Assembly: GCA_947469285.1 (NCBI GenBank)
Contig: CANIOW010000001.1
Location: 241,326 to 305,325 of the forward strand
Direction: 5' to 3'
DNA from: Gammaproteobacteria bacterium
Lineage (GTDB): Bacteria; Pseudomonadota; Gammaproteobacteria; Steroidobacterales; Steroidobacteraceae
Length of the DNA stretch: 64,000 nt
Program-made: the position numbers and the translations under genes
Part shown: one piece after another, positions 17,653-27,169 of the stretch
How positions within the stretch are numbered: position 1 is the first letter of the stretch
Layout: each line of letters opens with the position of its first letter
The notes under the pieces: generated by a model
The model's input: only the letters and a program-made list of their open reading frames with translations
The model's database searches: none
What the model was told of the DNA's origin: nothing

Positions 17653-19067
17653 GCGCACGCTTTTTGCTGATCGATTCCGATGCACAGCACCGCGAGCGCT
17701 GGCGCGAGTACATCCTGCGCGCCTTTCGTGACGCGGTGGTGGATGAGTACGACCCGCTGCTGGAAGGCCCCATGTCCCCTGAATTCAGTGCCGCTGCGTT
17801 CGACGCGGTGCTGCTCGGCGATGTGATGGGCGCAGACGAGCCCCCAATGGAGAGCAGCGTGGAGGACGCCACGGCCGCCGGTCTGCCACCACACGATCCA
17901 GATTTTGGTGAAACCACGGTGGTTCTCGGTGAAGACCTGTGGCGCACGGCGAATGCTCTGGCGCGCACCTCAGCGCATAACGCTTGGCTCGACGATCTAA
18001 CACGACGCCCGGCGTTTGCACCGGTCATCTCGCTGGATGAGCCGGACGATGAGGGTCACTGGCCACTGGCAGGAGAGGTGCCGCATATACCGCTGGCGCG
18101 CATCTGCCGCAGCCAGTCTACGCAGAAGGAACTGGCACGGGCCTTGCGGCATGCCGTCGATTTGCGCATGGAGATGCGGCATCACGCGCGGCAGCAACCG
18201 GGGGCCGCCGACGTCTACCGCTTCGGCAATGTCCTGATTCGTGGCGAACGCTGCCTGCGGCCCATTGCGGCCAGTCCGCTCTCGGCGGTGTATCTGGCGG
18301 AGAGTGAACGCGTTGGTCGGGTGGTGGCACTGAAGGTGCTGCGTCAGGTACCCGATGTGTCCGAGGGTAATGCCTTCGATCGGTTTGTGCGTGAATACCA
18401 GATTATCGCCGCCATCCAGCATCCGAACGTGGTGCGGATCCACGATCTTGGCGTGGCTGATGACCACGCGTACATTGCGATGGAATATTTTCCGCTCGGC
18501 GATCTACGTCGGCGTGTCAAACAAGGCATGTCCCCGGATGCTGCGCTCACGGTGCTGCATCAGGTGGCCGGTGCGCTCTGCGCGGTGCATGCCCAGGGCG
18601 TGCTGCACCGCGATATCAAGCCGGGCAACATCATGTTGCGTACCGATGGCAGCGTGGCGCTCATCGACTTTGGTTTGGCCAAACAGATCGCGGTGGACGC
18701 GGAGATTACCGGCCAGGGAGAGATTTTCGGAACGCCGTTCTATATGAGCCCCGAGCAAGGCCATGGACGGGTGGTGGACGCGCGCGCCGATCTGTACAGC
18801 CTCGGGGTTATCTTTTACGAGATGCTGGTGGGTAAGAAGCCGTTTCAGGCGAGTACGCCAATGGGCGTCATCTACAAGCACACCCATGCCCCCATTCCTT
18901 CGCTGCCGCTGCAGTTTCTCGAACTGCAGCCGCTGGTGGACCGCTTGTTAGCCAAATTACCCGAGCAGCGCTTCCAAACCGCCGTGGCGTTGGTGGAAGC
19001 AACGGCACATCTGGCAGCCAGTTGGCAGATGCAGCCGACCCTCAACGATCGACGCCGCGACCTGTGA
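17649..19067 (+). CDS. Ser/Thr protein kinase with N-terminal receiver-like domain
   Basis: A 472-residue protein. The N-terminal 120 residues resemble a response-regulator fold: LLIDSD at 6-11 and FDAVLLGDVMG with Asp58 where a phospho-acceptor would be. From about residue 190 there is a Hanks-type kinase: Lys229 in VVALKVL, HRDIKPGN (320-327), DFG (340-342) and a GTPFYMSPEQ activation segment. The glycine-rich loop is degenerate (IAASPLSAVYLA). No transmembrane segment is present, so it should be cytoplasmic. It lies between the glycerate kinase and miaE with overlapping ends. Substrates are unknown. Confidence 0.87.
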   Translation: MSARFLLIDSDAQHRERWREYILRAFRDAVVDEYDPLLEGPMSPEFSAAAFDAVLLGDVMGADEPPMESSVEDATAAGLPPHDPDFGETTVVLGEDLWRTANALARTSAHNAWLDDLTRRPAFAPVISLDEPDDEGHWPLAGEVPHIPLARICRSQSTQKELARALRHAVDLRMEMRHHARQQPGAADVYRFGNVLIRGERCLRPIAASPLSAVYLAESERVGRVVALKVLRQVPDVSEGNAFDRFVREYQIIAAIQHPNVVRIHDLGVADDHAYIAMEYFPLGDLRRRVKQGMSPDAALTVLHQVAGALCAVHAQGVLHRDIKPGNIMLRTDGSVALIDFGLAKQIAVDAEITGQGEIFGTPFYMSPEQGHGRVVDARADLYSLGVIFYEMLVGKKPFQASTPMGVIYKHTHAPIPSLPLQFLELQPLVDRLLAKLPEQRFQTAVALVEATAHLAASWQMQPTLNDRRRDL

Positions 19068-19666
19068 GCCGGGCGCTTTCGATCTTGCAGGTGCCAACGC
19101 CGGCGGCGTGGCTGGAAGAAGCGGTACGGCAGCGTGAGTTGCTGCTGATCGACCATGCCAACTGCGAAAAAAAAGCCGCGTCCACGGCGCTGGCGCTCAT
19201 GTTCACCTACGCCGAAGACGAACGCCTAACGCTGGCACTGTCACGTCTGGCGCGTGAAGAATTGCGTCATTACGAACAGGTACGAAAGCTCGCGCGTGAA
19301 CTCGGGGTGCGCTTCATACGGCTGGGGCCGGGCCGCTATGCGGAACGGTTACGCAAGGCCGTGCGTCCCGACGAGCCGCAGCGCCAGCTGGATGTGCTGC
19401 TGGTGGCGGCGCTGATCGAAGCGCGTTCTTGCGAGCGGTTTCACGCGCTGGTGCCGGTGATCGGTGAGCCGCTGGCCAGTTTTTACGCTGGGCTTGAAGC
19501 CGCTGAAGCGCGCCATCAGTCGCTTTACCTTGAACTGGCGAAGGCGCAAGCCCTGCGCTGTGGCGAGGCGTGGGCGCCACGGTTGGCGCAGTTGCAGACG
19601 CTGGAAGCAACGCTGGTGACGACACCCGACCCGCTGTTCCGGTTTCATTCCGGGGTGCCCGCCTGA
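19064..19666 (+). CDS. miaE: tRNA-(ms2io6A37) hydroxylase MiaE
   Basis: The GTG at 19064 overlaps the kinase stop (GTGA) and gives 200 residues; an in-frame ATG at 19022 inside the kinase gene is less likely. The protein is a ferritin-like di-iron monooxygenase with glutamate/histidine ligands in HANCEKKA, EELRHYEQ, EARSCERF and EAAEARHQ. MiaE hydroxylates the isopentenyl group of ms2i6A37 in tRNAs reading U-starting codons. Only part of the bacteria, mainly gammaproteobacteria and relatives, have it. Confidence 0.92.
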   Translation: MSRALSILQVPTPAAWLEEAVRQRELLLIDHANCEKKAASTALALMFTYAEDERLTLALSRLAREELRHYEQVRKLARELGVRFIRLGPGRYAERLRKAVRPDEPQRQLDVLLVAALIEARSCERFHALVPVIGEPLASFYAGLEAAEARHQSLYLELAKAQALRCGEAWAPRLAQLQTLEATLVTTPDPLFRFHSGVPA

Positions 19667-19702
19667 CCTGCCCGCTTGCTCGCGATTCGCGGCCGCCTCG
19701 CC

Positions 19703-20449
19703 TTATACGAAACGCGGCCCTGTGGCATCCCATGCCAACACGCTGGCCTGCGTGTACCAGTCTCCCAGCACGAGGCGCTGACAGGCGCGTCCGTCCACGC
19801 TAAGCGCATGCTGGCCTGGGCGGTGGGTGTGCCCGTGCAGCAACACGGAGCAATCCGAGGTGCGCAATACCTGCTGCACCGCGGCGGCGTTCACGTCCAT
19901 CAGCATCGCCTGCTGCCGCGCGGTGTGCTGCTTGCTGCCGGCGCGGGCTGCCGTGGCGAAGGCCTGCCGGGTCGCTAGTGGCAGTGCTAGCGCCGCGGCC
20001 TGCCAACGGGGGTCGCGCACGGTGGCGCGCAGCGTTTGGTAGGGCACATCGTCGGTACACAGCGCGTCGCCATGCGTCACCAGAATGCGCGTGCCGTGCA
20101 GCACCAGCTCGAACGGGTCGACCAAGGCTTCGCCGCCCGCGCGGCGCGCAAACGCGGTGCCGAGCAGGAAGTCGCGGTTGCCCGGCAAGAAATACAGCGC
20201 GGTGCCGCTGGCGGCCAAGCTGCGGAAGGCTGCAAGTAGCGGCTCGCGCCAGGCGGGCTGCTCGTCATCGCCAAGGTAGGCCTCGAACAGATCGCCCAGC
20301 ACGTACAGGGCGTCGGCCTGCCGCGCCGGACCCTGCAAAAAAGTCAGGCAACGGGCGGTAATCTCCGGCGCCGCGGCCTCCAGATGCAAGTCAGAGATAA
20401 ACAGCACGCTCAAGCGGACACGGTCCTGTTCAAAGCTTCGGTGGCGCAC
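19703..20449 (-). CDS. lpxH: UDP-2,3-diacylglucosamine diphosphatase
   Basis: A 248-residue calcineurin-like metallophosphoesterase with metal-binding motifs DLHL, GDLFE, GNRDF, THGD and HGHTHRPG. It hydrolyses UDP-2,3-diacylglucosamine to lipid X in lipid A synthesis at the inner membrane. ATG 20449 overlaps the cyclophilin gene by 20 bases. LpxH proteins usually begin just before LFISDLHL, so TTG 20413 (M-S-V-L-F-I-S) is a plausible alternative start. The lpxH-ppi pairing is conserved in gammaproteobacteria. Confidence 0.94.
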   Translation of the reverse strand: MRHRSFEQDRVRLSVLFISDLHLEAAAPEITARCLTFLQGPARQADALYVLGDLFEAYLGDDEQPAWREPLLAAFRSLAASGTALYFLPGNRDFLLGTAFARRAGGEALVDPFELVLHGTRILVTHGDALCTDDVPYQTLRATVRDPRWQAAALALPLATRQAFATAARAGSKQHTARQQAMLMDVNAAAVQQVLRTSDCSVLLHGHTHRPGQHALSVDGRACQRLVLGDWYTQASVLAWDATGPRFV

Positions 20450-21125
20450 TTTCTGCGGGCGCCACCACGGCCGGTGTCACTGGGGTCGCCGGGGTCGCCG
20501 GGGTCGCCGTCGCCGGAGCGGTGGCCGGTGTCGCCGGGGCGCTGACGCTGGGCAGCACAAAGGCGCGACGGATGACAATCTGGGTCACCGGGGCCGTGCC
20601 TTTGAATGTCCCGGCGTCGCCCGTAGGCTGCTGCCCGATGCGGTCAATCACCTCGAGGCCTTCCACGACTTTGCCAAACACCGCGTAGCCCCAGCGCGCT
20701 GGGTTTGGGTTCAGGACCTCGTTGTCGCTGATATTCACGTAGAACTGGGAGGTGCCCGAATGCGGGTTGCCGGCACGCGCCAAGCCGACGCTAAAGCGTG
20801 TGTTAGACAAGCCATTGCCCGATTCGTTGGACACAGCCGGCCGGGTGGTTTTTGCCTTGTAGTTGACGTCGTAACCGCCGCCTTGCAGCACGAAGTTATT
20901 CTCTACGCGGTGCACGATGGTGCCGTTATAAAAGCCATCTTTCACGTATTGCAGAAAGTTGGCGCAGGTCAGTGGCGCGCGCTCGGGGTCCACTTCGATG
21001 ACGAAATCGCCGAGGGTGGTTTCCAGCATCACCCGGGGCGATTCAGCGCCGGCCGGGGCCGCGAACGGCAGGGTGAGCAAGGCCGACAACAGCCAGCGGG
21101 CGGGGAGGGGAAGGGTCAAGGACAT
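20430..21125 (-). CDS. ppiA: Periplasmic peptidyl-prolyl cis-trans isomerase, cyclophilin type
   Basis: ATG 21125 gives 231 residues with a signal peptide (LLSALLTLPFAAPAGA, cleavage before ESPR). The cyclophilin core follows: FVIEVDPERAPLTCANFLQYV, FYNGTIVHRV, FVLQGGG, SGTSQFYVN and YAVFGKVVEG. A 50-residue alanine/threonine/proline tail after the core is not part of the normal fold and derives from short DNA repeats. It catalyses proline isomerisation, probably in the periplasm given the signal peptide. A frame-compatible ATG at 21167 would put extra residues before the signal peptide. Confidence 0.92.
   Translation of the reverse strand: MSLTLPLPARWLLSALLTLPFAAPAGAESPRVMLETTLGDFVIEVDPERAPLTCANFLQYVKDGFYNGTIVHRVENNFVLQGGGYDVNYKAKTTRPAVSNESGNGLSNTRFSVGLARAGNPHSGTSQFYVNISDNEVLNPNPARWGYAVFGKVVEGLEVIDRIGQQPTGDAGTFKGTAPVTQIVIRRAFVLPSVSAPATPATAPATATPATPATPVTPAVVAPAESAPPKL
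20482..20508 (-). repeat. Three 9-bp repeats in the cyclophilin tail
   Basis: GGGGTCGCC occurs three times in tandem, with further degenerate copies up to about 20540. It encodes the A-T-P-type low-complexity tail of the cyclophilin on the minus strand. Confidence 0.75.
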
Positions 21126-21176
21126 CGTAGGCGCTCCAGTCAGACAGACGGTGAGTTTGCCGTACACTTGCTACCC

Positions 21177-22613
21177 ATGTCGACGCCACTTGTCATTACC
21201 CGCTTCGCGCCGAGCCCTACCGGCCACTTGCACCTGGGCAATGCCCGCACCGCCCTGTTCAACTGGCTGCTCGCGCGCCAGACGGGGGGGCGTTTTGTGC
21301 TGCGCATGGAAGACACCGATACGCTGCGTTCGCGGCCCGAATTCGCCACTGCCTGTCGCGACGATTTGCGCTGGCTCGGGCTCGACTGGGACGCGGGTCC
21401 CGACCGGGAGGACGAGCGGGGCCCCTATGCGCAATCGGCCCGTGGCGGGCTGTATGCACGGCTGCTGGGGCAACTGCAGGCCAGTGGTCAGGCCTATGCG
21501 TGCTTCTGCTCACCGGTGGAGCTGGAAGTGAGCCGCCGGGTCCAGCTGGCCGCCGGTCGGCCACCGCGCTATGCCGGCACCTGCCGCCATCTCAGCGAGC
21601 CCGCGCAGGCAGAGCGCCGCGCCGCGGGCCGCGAGCCCACGCTGCGCTTCCGCGTGCCGGACGGCGTGGGGGTGGCGTTTACAGATCTGGTGCGCGGCCT
21701 GCAGCAGGCGGGCGCTGAGGAAGTGGGCGACTTCGTGCTCGCGCGAGCCGATGGCAGCGCCGCGTTCTTCTTTGCCAATGCCGTGGACGATGCCCTCATG
21801 GGCATTACCCACGTGCTGCGCGGGGAAGACCACCTCACCAATACGCACCGTCAGTTGCTGGTGCTGCAGGCGCTCGCGCTGCCGGCCCCGCAGTACGGGC
21901 ATCTGGCGCTGCTGAACGGGCCGGGGGGCGCGCCGCTGTCGAAGCGCGAAGGCGCGCAGTCGCTGGCCGACCTGCGGGCCGCGGGGCTGCTGCCGGCGGC
22001 CTTGCGCAACTTCATGGCGCGGCTGGGGCACACCTACGCGGAACCGGGTTGGATGGACGACGCGACGCTCGCGGCGGCGTTTGACACCCGCCATCTCGGG
22101 CGGGCACCCGCACAGTTTGATGCGGCGCAATTGCGCCACTGGCAACAAGAGGCGGTGCAACGCGCGACGGTGGAGGAACTGCGTCCCTGGTTCGTCGGGC
22201 AGGTGCCGCCGGACCTCGCGGAACGGTTTTTGAGTGTGGTGCGCGGCAACATCGTTTCGCCTACCGACGCCCAACATTGGGCGCAAGTGCTCTTCGGCAC
22301 GCCCGCCACGATCGATGGGCAAGCCTTGGCTGGCGTCAATGCCGTGCCCTGTGGCAGCGAGCTGGCGCGTGAATGTTTCACCGACAGCGCGACGCATGCG
22401 GCTTTCTTCGCGGCGCTCGCCGCGGCGTACGCGGTGCACGGTGCCGACGTCAAAGCCCTCGGTGCGGCGGTGGCGGCGGCCACTGGCGCCAAGGGCCGCG
22501 GTTTCTTCCTGCCCTTGCGGCTGGCCCTCACCGGCTCCCATGCCGGACCCGAATTACAGCCGTTGTTGTCGCTGATGCCCGCCGCACTGGTGCGTCAGCG
22601 GCTGGCGGTTTGA
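21177..22613 (+). CDS. gltX: Glutamyl-tRNA synthetase
   Basis: A 478-residue class I synthetase. The HIGH-like motif is HLHLGNART (17-25), the KMSKS-like motif is PLSKREG, and the zinc ligands C-x-C...C-x-H are seen in ACFCSP and GTCRHL. The start ATG 21177 is where homology begins (PLVITRFAPSPTG); the open frame before it is a shadow of ppiA. It charges tRNA-Glu and is divergent from ppiA, with only 51 bases between them to hold both promoters. Confidence 0.94.
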   Translation: MSTPLVITRFAPSPTGHLHLGNARTALFNWLLARQTGGRFVLRMEDTDTLRSRPEFATACRDDLRWLGLDWDAGPDREDERGPYAQSARGGLYARLLGQLQASGQAYACFCSPVELEVSRRVQLAAGRPPRYAGTCRHLSEPAQAERRAAGREPTLRFRVPDGVGVAFTDLVRGLQQAGAEEVGDFVLARADGSAAFFFANAVDDALMGITHVLRGEDHLTNTHRQLLVLQALALPAPQYGHLALLNGPGGAPLSKREGAQSLADLRAAGLLPAALRNFMARLGHTYAEPGWMDDATLAAAFDTRHLGRAPAQFDAAQLRHWQQEAVQRATVEELRPWFVGQVPPDLAERFLSVVRGNIVSPTDAQHWAQVLFGTPATIDGQALAGVNAVPCGSELARECFTDSATHAAFFAALAAAYAVHGADVKALGAAVAAATGAKGRGFFLPLRLALTGSHAGPELQPLLSLMPAALVRQRLAV

Positions 22614-22637
22614 CTTGTATTACCAGGTGTTAGCACG

Positions 22638-24038
22638 ATGATCCAGTTGCACAATTCCCTCACCGGCCGCAAAGAAAAGCTGAGCATGCTGATCCCCGGT
22701 GAGGTGCGCATGTATGTGTGCGGCATCACAGTCTATGACTACTGCCACGTGGGACACGCGCGCATGCTGGTGGTATTCGACACCATCCGCCGTCACCTGC
22801 TGTGGCGCGGACTGAAGGTGACCTTCGTGCGCAACATCACCGACATCGATGACAAGATCATCGAGCGCGCGGCGGCCAATGGCGAGACCATGGAGGCGCT
22901 GACGGAACGTTTCATCACGGCCATGGAGGAAGACTGCGCCGCATTGGGCATCCTCAAGCCCGACCATGAACCGCGCGCCACGCAATACGTGCCCCAGATC
23001 ATCGCCATGGTCGAGACACTGATCACGCGCGGTCACGCTTACGTGGCTGCGGATGGCGATGTCATGTATTCCGTTTCCAGCTTCGACGGCTACGGCCAGT
23101 TGTCGGGCAAGAAGCTCGAAGACCTGCGCGCCGGCTCCCGCGTGGAAGTAAATCTCGGCAAGCGCGACCCGCTCGACTTTGTGCTGTGGAAACACGCCAA
23201 GCCCGGCGAGCCGGCATGGGCCTCGCCCTGGGGCCAGGGACGCCCTGGATGGCATATTGAATGCTCGGCCATGAGTACCGCGCTGCTCGGCACCCATTTC
23301 GATCTGCATGGCGGCGGGTTGGACCTGAAGTTCCCGCACCACGAAAACGAAATTGCGCAGAGCTGCGGTGCTTGCGACACGCGTTTTGTGGAGCAGTGGC
23401 TACACAACGGCTTCGTCAGTATCAACGACGAAAAGATGTCCAAGAGCCTGAATAATTTTTTCACCGTTCGCGACGTGCTGCCGCGACTGCGCCCGGAGGT
23501 GCTGCGTGCTTTCGTGTTGGCCAGCCATTACCGGGGCCCGGTGAACTACGCGGAAGACAACCTGCAGCAGGCAGACCGTTCGCTCGAGCGCCTGTATCTG
23601 GCGCTGCGCGATGTAGAACCAGCGGCGGTGGTGGTGCCTTCGGCGGCCACGATCGAGTTTAGCCGGGTGATGGACGATGACTTCAACACGCCCGAGGCTA
23701 TGGCGGTGTTGCAGGGTCTGGCGGGCGAGCTGAATAAAGCCACCAAGGGCAAGAGCAAGGCCAGCGCGCCGCAGCTGGCGGCAGAACTGAAACAGCTCGG
23801 GAGTGTGCTTGGCTTGCTGCAAACCCCGCCCGAAACCTGGCTGCAAACGCCCGGCAGCCTGGTGGACGCACCGCCGCTGCCGGTAGAGATCGAGGCGGGT
23901 TTGGTGGCACGCGTGCAAGCCCGTGCCGCCCGCGATTTCGCCACGGCCGATGCCGTGCGCAATACGCTGGCTGAACGTGGGGCCTTGCTCGAGGACGGAG
24001 TGCAAGGCACCCGCTGGCGCTACACCATTCCCCAGTAG
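22638..24038 (+). CDS. cysS: Cysteinyl-tRNA synthetase
   Basis: A 466-residue class I synthetase: the zinc-site cysteine in [17 protein letters not shown] also includes the HIGH-like motif, further zinc ligands are in WHIECSAM and HHENE, and KMSKSLNNF is the KMSKS loop. The C-terminal DALR/anticodon-binding part ends WRYTIPQ. It charges tRNA-Cys. It lies 24 bases after gltX. Confidence 0.97.
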   Translation: MIQLHNSLTGRKEKLSMLIPGEVRMYVCGITVYDYCHVGHARMLVVFDTIRRHLLWRGLKVTFVRNITDIDDKIIERAAANGETMEALTERFITAMEEDCAALGILKPDHEPRATQYVPQIIAMVETLITRGHAYVAADGDVMYSVSSFDGYGQLSGKKLEDLRAGSRVEVNLGKRDPLDFVLWKHAKPGEPAWASPWGQGRPGWHIECSAMSTALLGTHFDLHGGGLDLKFPHHENEIAQSCGACDTRFVEQWLHNGFVSINDEKMSKSLNNFFTVRDVLPRLRPEVLRAFVLASHYRGPVNYAEDNLQQADRSLERLYLALRDVEPAAVVVPSAATIEFSRVMDDDFNTPEAMAVLQGLAGELNKATKGKSKASAPQLAAELKQLGSVLGLLQTPPETWLQTPGSLVDAPPLPVEIEAGLVARVQARAARDFATADAVRNTLAERGALLEDGVQGTRWRYTIPQ

Positions 24039-24046
24039 GCTCCGCC

Positions 24047-24131
24047 TGTAGGAGCGAGCTTGCTCGCGACCGATCCGCTGTAGGAGCGAGCTTGCTCGCG
24101 ACTCTTGGGTCGGAGCCAGCTCCCTCCTACA
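24047..24131. repeat. REP-like repeat cluster (two direct copies and one inverted)
   Basis: TGTAGGAGCGAGCTTGCTCG followed by CGAC occurs at 24047-24070 and again at 24079-24102. A degenerate inverted copy, GGAGCCAGCTCCCTCCTACA, lies at 24112-24131. Each unit contains the internal inverted repeat CGAGC-TT-GCTCG. This is the pattern of REP/BIME elements known from Pseudomonas. It fills the gap between the convergent genes cysS and folD and can form hairpins that act as terminators or protect mRNA ends. Confidence 0.85.
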
Positions 24132-24134
24132 AGA

Positions 24135-24989
24135 TTAGCTGCGGCGGCGCAGCGCGCTTTCCAGTGTGTTCTGCATCAGCGCCGCGACAGTCATGGGGCC
24201 TACGCCACCCGGCACCGGCGTGATCCACGCCGCACGTGCTGCGGCCGCGTCGTATTCCACGTCGCCCACCAGCTTGCCGTTGTCGAGGCGGTTGATGCCC
24301 ACGTCAATGACGATGGCGCCGGGTTTAATCCACTCGCCCTTAACGAAACCGGGCTTGCCAACGGCGGCGACCACGACGTCCGCACGGCGCACATGGTGTT
24401 CCAGATCGCGCGTGCGGCTGTGACACACGGTGGCCGTGGCGCCGAGCAACATCATTTCCAGCGCCATCGGCCGACCCACGATATTCGAGGCGCCCACCAT
24501 CACCGCATCCAGACCCACGACACTCAGTTGGTAGGCCTCCAGCAGTTTGACGATGCCATACGGCGTGCAGGGACGCACCAGTGGCAGTTTCAGCGCCAGA
24601 CGGCCGATGTTGTACGGGTGAAAACCGTCGACGTCTTTCTCCGGCAGGATGCGCTCGGTAATCAGGGCCGAGTCGATGTGCTTCGGCAGCGGCAACTGCA
24701 CCAAGATGCCGTCGATGATCGGGTCGGCATTTAGCGCGTCGATCAGCGCCACCAACGCTTCTTGCGAGGTGTCCGCCGGTAGATCATGGGCCACCGAAAT
24801 GATGCCCGCTTGTTCGCAGGACAAGCGCTTGTTGCGCACATAGACCGCTGACGCAGGGTCTTCGCCCACCTTGACCACGGCCAGTCCGGGGCGCGCTTTG
24901 CCCCGTGCCGCCAGCGCGTCGGTGGCGACACGGACCTGGGTTTTCAGGGTGCTGGCAATGGCTTTGCCGTCGATAATCTGGGCGGACAT
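24135..24989 (-). CDS. folD: Bifunctional methylenetetrahydrofolate dehydrogenase / methenyltetrahydrofolate cyclohydrolase
   Basis: ATG 24989 gives 284 residues starting [11 protein letters not shown], the normal FolD N-terminus; the frame is open upstream to 25049. The catalytic lysine region is [14 protein letters not shown], the second signature is PLPKHIDS, and the NADP site is [25 protein letters not shown]. The C-terminus has the [18 protein letters not shown] signature. It interconverts C1-tetrahydrofolates in the cytoplasm. Confidence 0.97.
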   Translation of the reverse strand: MSAQIIDGKAIASTLKTQVRVATDALAARGKARPGLAVVKVGEDPASAVYVRNKRLSCEQAGIISVAHDLPADTSQEALVALIDALNADPIIDGILVQLPLPKHIDSALITERILPEKDVDGFHPYNIGRLALKLPLVRPCTPYGIVKLLEAYQLSVVGLDAVMVGASNIVGRPMALEMMLLGATATVCHSRTRDLEHHVRRADVVVAAVGKPGFVKGEWIKPGAIVIDVGINRLDNGKLVGDVEYDAAAARAAWITPVPGGVGPMTVAALMQNTLESALRRRS

Positions 24990-25188
24990 AAAGAGGTTCC
25001 TGGGCCGATGCAACGAGGCGCGATGCGCGTGGGGCGCAAAGTATCCCACACGTCGATTTGACGAGCCACTGACTAGTCTTTAATGTCCCGTTTCTTGCGC
25101 GGGGTCACTCTTACGGGGCATCCGCGGGCCGAGCCGGAGATGCCTTGCCTGTGCAGCACTGGTCTCGGCGGCCTGGCGGGCCAAGATC

Positions 25189-26757
25189 CTAGTCAGCGTA
25201 AAGTTCGCGTAGCGCGAATTTTTGTACCTTGCCTGCCGCGTTGGTGGGCAATGACGCCACCAGTTCCAGCTGGCGCGGAACTTTGTAGTTGGCCATGTTG
25301 ACGCGGCACCATGCCATGATTTCAGCAATCTCCGGTAGGGCACCAGGCTGCGCCACCACAAACGCCTTTCCGACCTCTCCCAGTCGTTCGTCCGGAATGC
25401 CGATCACCGCCACTTGCGCAATGGCGGGATGGTTGCTCATGATCCTTTCGATTTCAGCGGGGTAGCAGTTGAAGCCACCCGCAATGTACATGTCTTTCTT
25501 CCGATCAGTGATTCGCAAGAAGCCATTTTCATCAAGAACGCCCACATCTCCCGTGTGCAGCCACCCACCGGAATCGATGGTCTGCCGGGTCGCAGCATCA
25601 TCCTCGAAGTAGCCTTGCATGATGTTGTACCCGCGCACCACGACTTCACCCTCGGCGCCTACCTGAACGGGCGTGCCTGCCTCGTCCCAGCATTGCACTT
25701 CGACGCCCGGGATCGGCCGTCCGCAGCGGTTGGCCACGATCTCATCAGAAGTGCCCAAAGGGCAAATCGTCACCGTTCCCGCAGATTCGGTCAGGCCATA
25801 AGCCGTGAGTACATCGCGGAATCCAAGTTGCTCGCGCATTTGCCTGATCAAGATCGGCGGTACGCTCGCGGCGCCAGTCACCGCGAGTCGAAGTGAAGTG
25901 AAGTTCACGGTGCTAGTCAGGGTAAATGCGAGCAAGCTTTGGAAGATTGTCGGTGGCCCTGGCAGCACCGTGATTGACTCACTGGAGATGAGTTCAGACA
26001 TGAGTGCCACATCGAATGTCTCCATCGGGTACATCGTGGCGCCAGCGATCAGACAGGCCAGCAGGCCGGCCTTAAATCCAAAGCTATGGAAAAGTGGATT
26101 GACGATGAGATATCGGTCCCCAGCGCGCAGTCCGACTGCTTTGCCCCACGCGCTGTAAACACGTATATTTTGTTGATGCGAGCAGACGACTCCTTTCGGC
26201 TGCCCGGTCGTTCCCGACGTGTACAAAATGTCGCAAACGTCGTTGGGCAAAATTTCTGAAAAATCAAAATCGGCTGCTGGAGGCGCGATGGGCCTTACAT
26301 CGATAAACGCCTGCCAGCCAATAAACTGGCACTGCGCTGATGAACTCCCACTCAACAAGAGGACGTTTTCGAGGTCTGGGATTAACTCATCTTGTAGCAT
26401 GGACAGATAGTCCGTTCCCAAGAAATTCCCAACCGTAACAAGCATCCGCGCGCGACAACGGCGCAGGATGTCCGCAGCCTCCTTGCCCTTCAGGCGCGTG
26501 TTAAGCGGCACGATGATGGCGCCCATGCAGGCGGCGGCCAACGATACAACTATCCAGTTGACCGAGTTGGGGGCCCAGATGGCAAGACGGTCTCCCTTGC
26601 GTAACCCGCTGGCGCGAAATGAGCCTGCAATAGCCGCGGCATCCTCTTTTAGTCTACGGAAACTGATTCGCAGTCCGTTCATTACAACAGCGTCGCGGTC
26701 ACCAAATCGATGTGCTGCGGCAACCAGCGCTTCGGGAATGGTTTGTGGTAATTCCAT
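25189..26757 (-). CDS. Acyl-CoA synthetase, FadD3-like AMP-dependent ligase
   Basis: A 522-residue ANL-superfamily enzyme. The P-loop-like A3 motif is ILYTSGTTGQPKG, the A5 motif is AYGLTESAG, GWLHTGDVG is the A7/A8 region, and the catalytic lysine is in PTNAAGKVQKFALR. It would activate a carboxylic acid as the AMP ester and then the CoA thioester. General layout and size resemble ligases for steroid ring-C/D propionates and medium-chain acids, but the substrate is inference. It is the first gene of the lower-GC catabolic block and stands alone on the minus strand. Confidence 0.9.
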   Translation of the reverse strand: MELPQTIPEALVAAAHRFGDRDAVVMNGLRISFRRLKEDAAAIAGSFRASGLRKGDRLAIWAPNSVNWIVVSLAAACMGAIIVPLNTRLKGKEAADILRRCRARMLVTVGNFLGTDYLSMLQDELIPDLENVLLLSGSSSAQCQFIGWQAFIDVRPIAPPAADFDFSEILPNDVCDILYTSGTTGQPKGVVCSHQQNIRVYSAWGKAVGLRAGDRYLIVNPLFHSFGFKAGLLACLIAGATMYPMETFDVALMSELISSESITVLPGPPTIFQSLLAFTLTSTVNFTSLRLAVTGAASVPPILIRQMREQLGFRDVLTAYGLTESAGTVTICPLGTSDEIVANRCGRPIPGVEVQCWDEAGTPVQVGAEGEVVVRGYNIMQGYFEDDAATRQTIDSGGWLHTGDVGVLDENGFLRITDRKKDMYIAGGFNCYPAEIERIMSNHPAIAQVAVIGIPDERLGEVGKAFVVAQPGALPEIAEIMAWCRVNMANYKVPRQLELVASLPTNAAGKVQKFALRELYAD

Positions 26758-26945
26758 TGAGGCAACGCTTCCTTAAGAGACGTTCAAACTATCTCGGGCC
26801 AGAGATTCCGGACAGGATGCGCGTCGAAAATAGCAAATAGAACTTTCGGATGTGAGGATAACTTGGTTCGTGAGATAGGTGGCATCTGCGTGATTTATCC
26901 ACGAAGGTTGATTGGCTGCGCAAGAATCCATCAACTGGGGGTTAG

Positions 26946-27095
26946 ATGCGACAGTCCGACGATCGTCTGCAAGTAGCTGTGGTAACTGGCGCCAGCCGCG
27001 GTGTTAGCAAGGGGATCGCCCTGGCTTTGGGGGCCGCAGGCATGACTGTGTACGTGACCTGCGCATGGTTCCTCACCGCCGTTATTGACCACTAG
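26946..27095 (+). pseudogene. Truncated short-chain dehydrogenase N-terminus
   Basis: ATG 26946, preceded by GGGGG, opens 49 codons reading VAVVTGASRGVSKGIALALG and then AAGMTVYVT before running into unrelated residues and a stop at 27093-27095. This is the Rossmann glycine motif (TGxxxGxG, with the third glycine changed to serine) and the second beta strand of an SDR. The remaining 200 or so residues of an SDR do not occur downstream, where an LLM gene ends on the opposite strand. A deletion remnant is the simplest reading. The surrounding 26758-27169 interval holds nothing else recognisable. Confidence 0.75.
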
Positions 27096-27169
27096 GCATT
27101 TTTCACAGCGATTAAAAAGCTTCACGTGTCGAGCCAATGCGTTCGGCGTCTATGTTGTCGGCGACAGTG

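Noticed and set aside
20760..21176. N-terminal extension of GltX by 139 residues
   Set aside because: The extension overlaps the opposite-strand cyclophilin gene and GluRS homology starts exactly at ATG 21177.
21510..22541. 343-codon open frame opposite gltX
   Set aside because: Antisense shadow in GC-rich DNA; no domain, no ribosome-binding site.
26860..26890. A further TetR site (AACTTGGTT) upstream of the CoA ligase at 25189
   Set aside because: Half-sites are separated by three bases instead of two and the flanking T/A are absent.
27096..27169. Continuation of the truncated SDR
   Set aside because: The possible frame ending FGVYVVGDSVIA has no SDR motifs and is separated by stops; no support.
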